NCBI GenBank assembly: GCA_903907075.1
Contig: CAIVMQ010000004.1
Span: forward strand, 1 to 32,042
DNA length: 32,042 nt
Direction of reading: 5' to 3'
Origin: an uncultured Bacteroidia bacterium
GTDB lineage: Bacteria > Bacteroidota > Bacteroidia > Bacteroidales > Prolixibacteraceae
Below the pieces are notes generated by a model. The model had not been told where the DNA came from and did not search any database. It saw nothing but the letters and a program-made list of their open reading frames with translations. Both the position numbers and the translations under genes were made by a program. Below are positions 26,427 through 32,042 of the stretch, piece after piece. How positions within the stretch are numbered: the stretch's first letter is position 1; each line of letters starts with the position of its first letter.

Positions 26427-27980
26427 ATGAAGAATTCAAAACTATTCATTACTAAGCCGTTGAGCCAGCTTATGAGTCAATCCCACGAAGACTCAGGGAT
26501 GAAAAGAGCGCTTAGTGCTACAAATTTAACCACTCTTGGAATAGGGGCAATTATTGGAGCTGGAATCTTTGTTCTTACCGGGCAGGCCGCGGCTCAGTAT
26601 GCCGGACCGGCGATCGTAATCTCATTTATTATTTCCGGGTTAGCCTGCCTATTTGCAGGGCTGTGCTACGCAGAGTTTGCCTCCATGATTCCAATCTCAG
26701 GAAGCGCCTATACCTATGCCTATTCTACCTTGGGCGAATTTATGGCCTGGATCATCGGATGGGATCTAATCCTTGAATATCTCTTCGCAGCCTCAACTGT
26801 TTCTGTGGGTTGGTCTGGATATGTAGTTAGTTTTTTAAAGGATTTCGGTATTTATATACCGCCACAATTTACCGCTGCGTGGCGTACTGTGCTGGTCGAT
26901 GTCCCCAACCTGGGATGGAAGCCAATAACAGAACAACTCTCGGCAAGCCTAAACGCCTCCGGGGTGGTTGTTGATACGCTTCCTCATATTACCGCTATTT
27001 TAAATCTCCCTGCGATGTTTATTGTTGCAGCGATAACCGTTCTTTTGGTTATTGGAATTAAAGAATCGGCGAGTTTCAATAATGTGATGGTGATAATAAA
27101 GGTTTTTGTAATCCTCCTTTTTATTGGGATTGGATTTTTCTTTATCAATAAAGCGAACTGGCATCCGTTTATTCCTGAAAATACCGGTGTTTGGGGCCAT
27201 TTCGGCTGGAGCGGAATACTTCGGGGCTCTGCAGTGATCTTTTTTGCTTATATCGGCTTTGATGCCGTTTCGACCGCAGCACAGGAGGCTAAAAATCCGC
27301 AACGCGATATGCCGATCGGAATATTGGGATCACTCGGAATCTCTACCGTACTTTATATATTGGTTGCCATTGTTCTAACCGGTATCGTAAGTTATACCTT
27401 CTTAAATGTTGCAGATCCTATTGCAGTGGGTGTTGACGCGATGGGCAAGGGGCTGTTCTGGCTCCGTCCAATAATCAAGATTGCAGCCATCGCGGGTCTT
27501 AGTTCTGTGATCCTGGTGATGATGCTGGGTCAGCCACGTATTTTCTATGCCATGTCGAAGGATGGTCTTCTTCCATCACGGTTTGCCAGAATACATCCCC
27601 GCTTTAAAACCCCCTATTACAGCACCATTCTCACCGGTAGTGTAGCCTTTATTCTGGCCGGTATTCTCCCGATTAATATTTTGGGAGAGCTGGTATCGAT
27701 TGGTACTTTACTCGCTTTTGCCATTGTTTGCATTGGGATAATTTTTCTTCGTGTTAAAAGGCCTGAGCTAAAACGCCCTTTTAAGACTCCATTTGTTCCC
27801 CTTGTTCCTATCCTGGGTGCACTTATATGTATTATTCAGATGGCCTCCCTGCCATTGGATACCTGGCTGAGATTGATTATTTGGATGGCTATTGGTATCG
27901 CGATTTATTTCACCTATGGAGTTCGAAATAGCGTGTTGCGAAAAGTTAATGCCGAAGAGAAAGTCGATTCAGCGCTGTAA
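26427..27980 (+). CDS. APC family amino acid permease (cationic amino acid transporter-like)
   Basis: A 517-residue inner-membrane transporter with about 12-13 helices. The first helix carries the APC signature GIGAIIGAGIFVLTGQAAAQYAGP, in which the Gly-rich break binds the amino-acid backbone. SGSAYTYAYSTLGEFMAWIIGWDLILEY and FFAYIGFDAVSTAAQEAKNPQRDMPIGI are typical of the YfnA/CAT branch. Substrate class (amino acids, possibly basic) is from family membership only. It follows the 79-residue gene on the same strand, and the GH16 gene downstream is convergent. Confidence 0.92.
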   Translation: MKNSKLFITKPLSQLMSQSHEDSGMKRALSATNLTTLGIGAIIGAGIFVLTGQAAAQYAGPAIVISFIISGLACLFAGLCYAEFASMIPISGSAYTYAYSTLGEFMAWIIGWDLILEYLFAASTVSVGWSGYVVSFLKDFGIYIPPQFTAAWRTVLVDVPNLGWKPITEQLSASLNASGVVVDTLPHITAILNLPAMFIVAAITVLLVIGIKESASFNNVMVIIKVFVILLFIGIGFFFINKANWHPFIPENTGVWGHFGWSGILRGSAVIFFAYIGFDAVSTAAQEAKNPQRDMPIGILGSLGISTVLYILVAIVLTGIVSYTFLNVADPIAVGVDAMGKGLFWLRPIIKIAAIAGLSSVILVMMLGQPRIFYAMSKDGLLPSRFARIHPRFKTPYYSTILTGSVAFILAGILPINILGELVSIGTLLAFAIVCIGIIFLRVKRPELKRPFKTPFVPLVPILGALICIIQMASLPLDTWLRLIIWMAIGIAIYFTYGVRNSVLRKVNAEEKVDSAL

Positions 27981-28010
27981 TTTAATCATCTGATTTATCC
28001 TCCAAAAGGG

Positions 28011-29096
28011 CTACTTAATAGCAAAGCTTGCATTGCTAAGATCGAAGTAGTTGGCGTTTAACGCTGACTTGATCTTTATCTGATAGTTTGTCGCTGAAGA
28101 AAAGGTTTTGGGAATAGCCCACGCATAACTACCCGTATTTGGGGCACCACTTTTTATCGTTTGATAGAGCGCCTGGTTTTTCCAGATCTCAAGATTCACC
28201 TTCGACGCAGAGACATCTCCATAGCTATTCCAGGTTATTGTTTTGGTACTCCCCTTACTCCACGAAATTCCAGTTGCATCGGGATAGGTTACGAGTAAGA
28301 ATGGGGAATGCCAAACATAATCAACAACCATATTCGAGACTGAAGGTGGAGCTGTACCTCCCCAATATGTGTTTCCTGTCCAATGGTTGAGAATGATTTC
28401 CCCTTTCGTTGATGGGACACCCTTCGTTTGAGATGGCACCACTTTCACTCCATTGGCAAAGAAATCAATCTTAGTGGCATACCAGTCAAAGCCATATTCT
28501 ATCGATGTTGTTGTCGGGTCTGAGGGGAGTACATAAATAATTTCATAGCTCCCCGGATGGGTGACAAAGTGAACTTTTTTTGCTGCATGTTCAGTTGTTA
28601 GAATCTCGATATCAATCTCTTGTTGGGTTGCAGAGTTATAGAAGAAGAGTGCATTACATGACCCTTGAGCATCGGTGCCAGAATGAGCTCCGGCTAAAAT
28701 TTTCACGCGGTAGGAGCCATACCAATAGTCATTGCGGATCGATTCTACCTGACCTCCAAGTTGCTGTAGGTTGCCGGGCACCTGCAGATTAAGGAATCCT
28801 CCTGCTGAGCTTACCTGCGCCGGGGATAAAGGGCATGTGGACCAGTTCCATGATAGCCTTCCCCACCGGCCATTGGACGAATATCCGCCGAGTGTCCATG
28901 CACCCGGCGTAGCTGATACTGTTGGATTGTTTGTGAAGCTCCAATCGAAGCCATCATAGAAATTATCATATCCCAAAACAATAGCTTTTGTCTCTACTGA
29001 GTCTTGTTGGGCCGAAAGAGTAACCTCTTGTTTTTGGCAGGAGCAGAGGATATACATTGAAAAACCTATTGTTAAAAATCGAGATAGCTTAATCAT
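28011..29096 (-). CDS. GH16 glycoside hydrolase lipoprotein with C-terminal Kre9/KNH-like domain
   Basis: A 361-residue exported protein. The leader ends at a lipobox (LCSC, Cys20), predicting a lipoprotein on the envelope or cell surface. The GH16 beta-jelly-roll (about 45-265) has the catalytic motif EIDIE with nucleophile Glu160, Asp162 and acid/base Glu164. The usual flanking segments YWYGSYRVKI and GFDWYATKIDFFANG are present. Residues 275-361 (ISWSKGSTKTITWNSYG..., GSYAWAIPKTFSSATNYQIKI) resemble the Ser/Thr-rich Kre9/KNH domain found on fungal cell-wall proteins and some bacterial glycanases. The target is probably a beta-1,3/1,4-glucan, galactan or xyloglucan; the sequence does not settle it. 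No SusC/SusD pair is adjacent. Confidence 0.87.
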   Translation of the reverse strand: MIKLSRFLTIGFSMYILCSCQKQEVTLSAQQDSVETKAIVLGYDNFYDGFDWSFTNNPTVSATPGAWTLGGYSSNGRWGRLSWNWSTCPLSPAQVSSAGGFLNLQVPGNLQQLGGQVESIRNDYWYGSYRVKILAGAHSGTDAQGSCNALFFYNSATQQEIDIEILTTEHAAKKVHFVTHPGSYEIIYVLPSDPTTTSIEYGFDWYATKIDFFANGVKVVPSQTKGVPSTKGEIILNHWTGNTYWGGTAPPSVSNMVVDYVWHSPFLLVTYPDATGISWSKGSTKTITWNSYGDVSASKVNLEIWKNQALYQTIKSGAPNTGSYAWAIPKTFSSATNYQIKIKSALNANYFDLSNASFAIK

Positions 29097-29175
29097 AAAC
29101 TTCTGATTTATAGCACTAATACAAAGGGTATTATTTCTATTCGTGCGATTTTAAATAATAGTAGTAACTACTTGG

Positions 29176-29754
29176 TTAATAAAATGCTACTCCAATCTTA
29201 AAATTTATAAATGAATCACGGTGTTTTGTGCCTTCTATTACCCATTGTGTTAAGAGCCCTATGGAAGTTAAAAGCGCAGTATTCGGCGATAATTTAAATT
29301 TTAGACCATAGCCTGGATTAATAAATACCCTTGGAGTAACTTCAACACCACTTAAACGGATTAGTGAGCCGATGTTAAAATTAAAAAATGAACGTAATTC
29401 TTTTTGTCCTAGAAAGTATTTGTTGTCGAGATATAGCGGTAATAATGTACCTCCATTGTAAAACATAACCCCTGATCCAATTCCTGTCCATAGATTATTT
29501 TTAATTTTATAGCCTACTACTTCTGACATACCAACATAATAGTTTGATTCTGGGACGTTAATTTTAACCAGTCCTAAGGCGGAGTTAAACTCTGTGAGGG
29601 TAAAGAATTTTTGCTCGATATCTGTCGAAATAATACTTATCTGTTTTCCATTTAAAGTATCCTTTTTTAGGTCATTAATCCTTATAGATTCTGCCTTAAC
29701 AGAACTTCCAGCAATCATAAATATGATGCAGATGTAAACATGTAATTTTCTCAT
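29176..29754 (-). CDS. Secreted beta-barrel-like hypothetical protein
   Basis: A 192-residue protein with a signal peptide (MRKLHVYICIIFMIAGSSVKA, cleavage near residue 21). After a polar stretch it has alternating hydrophobic strands with aromatic ends (NYYVGMSEVVGYKI, NLWTGIGSGVMFYNGG, ELRSFFNFNIGSLIRL, VFINPGYGLKFKL). It ends in FINFKIGVAFY, an aromatic-terminated strand typical of outer-membrane barrels. It is probably a small porin-like outer-membrane protein; no named family is recognised. It is divergent from the similar-sized barrel candidate at 29911. Confidence 0.6.
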   Translation of the reverse strand: MRKLHVYICIIFMIAGSSVKAESIRINDLKKDTLNGKQISIISTDIEQKFFTLTEFNSALGLVKINVPESNYYVGMSEVVGYKIKNNLWTGIGSGVMFYNGGTLLPLYLDNKYFLGQKELRSFFNFNIGSLIRLSGVEVTPRVFINPGYGLKFKLSPNTALLTSIGLLTQWVIEGTKHRDSFINFKIGVAFY

Positions 29755-29830
29755 TTCTCGTTTTTTAGAGTTAAATATTTATTTAATAATTTTTGAATCA
29801 AATTTCTGGGATAAAGATATAATTAAAACT

Positions 29831-29838
29831 TAATTTTG
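29831..29838 (+). promoter_or_regulatory. Candidate -7 promoter box for the 29911 gene
   Basis: TAATTTTG matches TAnnTTTG, 73 nt before the ATG at 29911. The leader would be about 65 nt. No good -33 box is visible. Confidence 0.35.
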
Positions 29839-29910
29839 ACCAATTGTGAATTTCAGTTTACGATACATATTTCAATTTTTTCAATATGATCAAATTATAA
29901 AACTGTTAGT

Positions 29911-30537
29911 ATGCTTAATATAAGGATACTATTCTTGACACTGTGTTTTCTTGTTATCTCTAGTAAGGGTTATAGCCGGGATATAACGTTGGGTAATTTT
30001 CATATTTCGCTGCCAACGGATTTGATTTTAAATATAAATCCAACGATGCATATTAGCCAAATAGCCGGTTCAAGAAAGGCTATTGCAGGATTGGGTATTT
30101 TACTGAATTATAATGAAAAATTGGCCTTGGGTGCTGTTTATCGGGTTACGCTGAATGAAATTCCTTTGCCTAAAACAACTGGCGAGGATCGTTTTCAGCT
30201 GAGAGAATTAGGGATCCATTTTCAATACACGGATCGCCCTCGTGAGTTAATACATTTTTCATTTCCCTTTACCTTAGGAGTTGAATCAATTCTTTATTCT
30301 GGTGTTATGCCCCTAAGGGCGGGAGATAAATTAAATTATATTTTTCTAGAACCCGGTGTCAGCGCAGATATAAGCATTATTAAATATGTTAAGTTTGGAA
30401 TTGGGCTTCGGTATCACTTTGTCCCCTGGGTAACTAGTTATACACTTCAATCGAAAGATCTGAGCAATATTTCGCTTGTCTTTTCTGCGATGTTTGGAAT
30501 TTTCAATTTTAGATCTTCTTCGACATTAAGATTTTAG
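29911..30537 (+). CDS. Secreted beta-barrel-like hypothetical protein
   Basis: A 208-residue protein with a signal peptide (MLNIRILFLTLCFLVISSKGYS). Amphipathic strands follow: AIAGLGILLNYNEKLALGAVYRVTL, FQLRELGIHFQYTD, LIHFSFPFTLGVESILYSG and VKFGIGLRYHFVP. It ends in SSTLRF, with a terminal Phe as in outer-membrane barrel proteins. No family is recognised. It is divergent from the barrel candidate at 29176 with a 156-bp shared control region, but sequence similarity between the two is not obvious by eye. Confidence 0.6.
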   Translation: MLNIRILFLTLCFLVISSKGYSRDITLGNFHISLPTDLILNINPTMHISQIAGSRKAIAGLGILLNYNEKLALGAVYRVTLNEIPLPKTTGEDRFQLRELGIHFQYTDRPRELIHFSFPFTLGVESILYSGVMPLRAGDKLNYIFLEPGVSADISIIKYVKFGIGLRYHFVPWVTSYTLQSKDLSNISLVFSAMFGIFNFRSSSTLRF

Positions 30538-30540
30538 CTA

Positions 30541-31115
30541 TTTTCTCATTCTTTCAATAGTCCTAGTTGACATCTCTTTGGAGAAAAGTCTTTTTCCTAA
30601 AAATCCATTATTTTTGGTGATTGGTAAAAAAATGCCGTCAAATGGTCAGATTAATCCGATCCATTTGACAGCTATATTTAAGAGGTAATACATAATATAT
30701 TACCCGAATGAAGAGCCTCACCAACTATTACCTGTCCAGATGTCCGGCATTAAGTACGCCCGAAGCGCTTTTGGAGTCAACCCTTTGTAAGTCCAAAGAT
30801 AGCATAAAATGGATGAAGTTTACTCTATAATTGTGAATATTTCGTTTGAATTCTCGTTGTGAAAAAGTCTTTAAATTTAGAAGCAAAGTAATGAGAACAT
30901 TATTTAGCTAATATTATTATGGCTTTTATTGACTTCCTCCAACAGTTTACTTCGGCTGCACTCTACAACCTCTAAGTGAAAGGATAAGAACAAAAGTCTA
31001 CATAATAAATACCTGATGTCTTCCTTTAGGGCAGATTTAGTGGAGTAACTAATGCGAAGAATGAAATTTAGTACACTATTAACGCTCTAAATATGTACGA
31101 TTATTTTATGTCCCT
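30541..31115. other. Long intergenic region with hairpins and doubtful tiny ORFs
   Basis: This 575-bp stretch has no confident gene. Arms 30637-30645 and 30661-30669 form a 9-bp perfect inverted repeat with a 15-nt loop. Arms 30684-30690 and 30698-30704 form a 7-bp repeat with a 7-nt loop. Directly after them an ATG at 30708 opens a 40-codon frame to 30830 (MKSLTNYYLSRCPALSTPEA...). An 18-codon frame lies at 30919-30975 (MAFIDFLQQFTSAALYNL). Neither is recognised. The region could hold a regulatory RNA or decayed coding sequence. Confidence 0.4.
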
Positions 31116-32042
31116 TTATTGCGGAATAATTTTCACAATTTTTCCCATCGCTGATTTTTTGCCGTCTTTAAAAAAGGTTTGAATTTGATATTCATAAGTA
31201 GAGCCGGGTCTTACATTTTTATCGGTGAACGAGGAATTTTCTTGCGATGTTGTACTTACCGTAAGGAAATCGCCCCCATTGATAGCTCTGTAAATCACGT
31301 ATCTGAAATTGCCTTGAACTAGATAATTCCAGCTCACAAGAATTCCCTTTTTGTCAGGCGTTGGAGTGGCAAAGATATTATTGACTCCCATGGCAATAAT
31401 GTTTCCAGTAAACTTCAACGTCATTTCAACTGAAGGTTTTGATTTATTTCCTGAATCATCGATTGATATCAGTTGATAACAATACACCGAACCAGGCTTT
31501 AAGTCTTTGTCTTCAAGCGAATTAATCTGAGCTCCCGGAAATTTCCGATATTCTTCCCATTTCCCACTGTCCACTTTGCGGAATAGCTTGTGTTCGACAA
31601 CATCTTCACTAAGGCTGTTGATCCAGTCGATGCGGATACCATCGTCCTTCACCTTATACCCCGAAAATACTGGTGATGTGGGCTTTATTTTATCAGGTTT
31701 TTTTAATTCTAGTAATGTTGAGAAGCCTGAATAGTTGTAGGTGACATCGACTGATTTTATTTTATAATAAATTTTTCTGGAGAGTGTTTTCAATGGTATG
31801 GTATCCGTAAAGGTTGTATCTCTGAGAGGGTTTGGCGTTGTACTCGAGAATATGTGTGTTGAATCATTGGCAAAGTAGACCATATAACCTGCAAGATCAG
31901 GTTCTTTGCCAAACCTCCATGAAATACGTACAACGCCCAGACTGTCGATACTACCCTGAAGGTTAACAGGTGGTTTGGGCGGGATTGAATCAACAATCAT
32001 TCCATACGAAATCATTGAGACATTTCCATTTCCTGCTGTATC
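31116..32042 (-). CDS. Fibronectin type III repeat protein, C-terminal part (partial)
   Basis: The frame is open through the right window edge (its last visible codons read DTAGNGNVS before the internal Met at 32013-32015), so the true start lies outside. The visible 308 residues end at the stop codon at 31116-31118. At least three fibronectin type III modules are visible: PPKPPVNLQGSIDSLGVVRISW..., then PTSPVFSGYKVKDDGIRIDW..., then NNIFATPTPDKKGILVSWNY.... Each carries the W and the late Y.Y.I strand of the fold. DTAGNGNVS probably ends a preceding module. No type IX secretion C-terminal sorting domain is seen. It is likely an extracellular binding protein; partner unknown. Confidence 0.82.
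   Translation of the reverse strand, partial: DTAGNGNVSMISYGMIVDSIPPKPPVNLQGSIDSLGVVRISWRFGKEPDLAGYMVYFANDSTHIFSSTTPNPLRDTTFTDTIPLKTLSRKIYYKIKSVDVTYNYSGFSTLLELKKPDKIKPTSPVFSGYKVKDDGIRIDWINSLSEDVVEHKLFRKVDSGKWEEYRKFPGAQINSLEDKDLKPGSVYCYQLISIDDSGNKSKPSVEMTLKFTGNIIAMGVNNIFATPTPDKKGILVSWNYLVQGNFRYVIYRAINGGDFLTVSTTSQENSSFTDKNVRPGSTYEYQIQTFFKDGKKSAMGKIVKIIPQ

Overview
The window looks like chromosomal DNA of a member of the Bacteroidota, probably class Bacteroidia. It is AT-rich. Matches to the Bacteroidota -7 promoter box (TAnnTTTG) lie upstream of several genes, and Shine-Dalgarno sites are mostly absent. Several genes are typical of the phylum: DUF3098 beside ftsX, a YfhO-family membrane protein, a NUDIX-type AraR, and small YtxH/holin-like envelope proteins. 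No rRNA, tRNA, CRISPR array, intact insertion sequence or prophage was seen.

Layout. (1) 1-5828 is the end of a surface-polysaccharide (O-antigen or capsule) cluster. It holds the C-terminus of a WbpB-like sugar dehydrogenase, a GT4 glycosyltransferase, a broken GH2 beta-galactosidase fragment, a GT2 glycosyltransferase, a Wzx-type flippase and a zinc-ribbon methyltransferase. Strands are mixed, which suggests mosaic assembly. (2) 6014-12119 is a housekeeping block: yfhO-like, ftsX, a DUF3098 gene, truB and queA, then a strong bidirectional terminator and convergent efp. (3) 12458-18763 carries a TauE/SafE anion exporter; a periplasmic adaptor and TolC pair with no inner-membrane pump; a rubrerythrin-like lipoprotein with a degraded di-iron site; thiol peroxidase on the opposite strand; and a three-gene reverse-strand group (YtxH, holin-like, hypothetical). 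(4) 19205-25789 is a complete L-arabinose locus in the order araR (NUDIX type), araA, sodium/solute symporter, araD, araB. A 14-bp perfect palindrome upstream of araR is a candidate operator. (5) 25790-27980 has a long hairpin beside a promoter-like box, a possible 29-residue membrane peptide, a 79-residue conserved-type small protein and an APC amino-acid permease. (6) 28011-32042 carries exported proteins: a GH16 lipoprotein with a C-terminal Kre9/KNH-like domain, two divergent small outer-membrane barrel candidates, a 575-bp stretch with hairpins and doubtful tiny ORFs, and a fibronectin type III protein cut by the window edge.

How the genes work together. The arabinose genes form a full route: uptake by the symporter, isomerisation to L-ribulose by AraA, phosphorylation by AraB, and epimerisation to D-xylulose 5-phosphate by AraD. 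AraR is the likely arabinose-responsive repressor. The polysaccharide genes build and export a glycan. TruB, QueA and EF-P support tRNA modification and translation.

Nothing here is clearly a new defence or mobile system. The best candidates for undescribed biology are the adaptor/TolC/rubrerythrin-like lipoprotein trio, and the hairpin, micro-ORF and 79-residue protein segment after araB.
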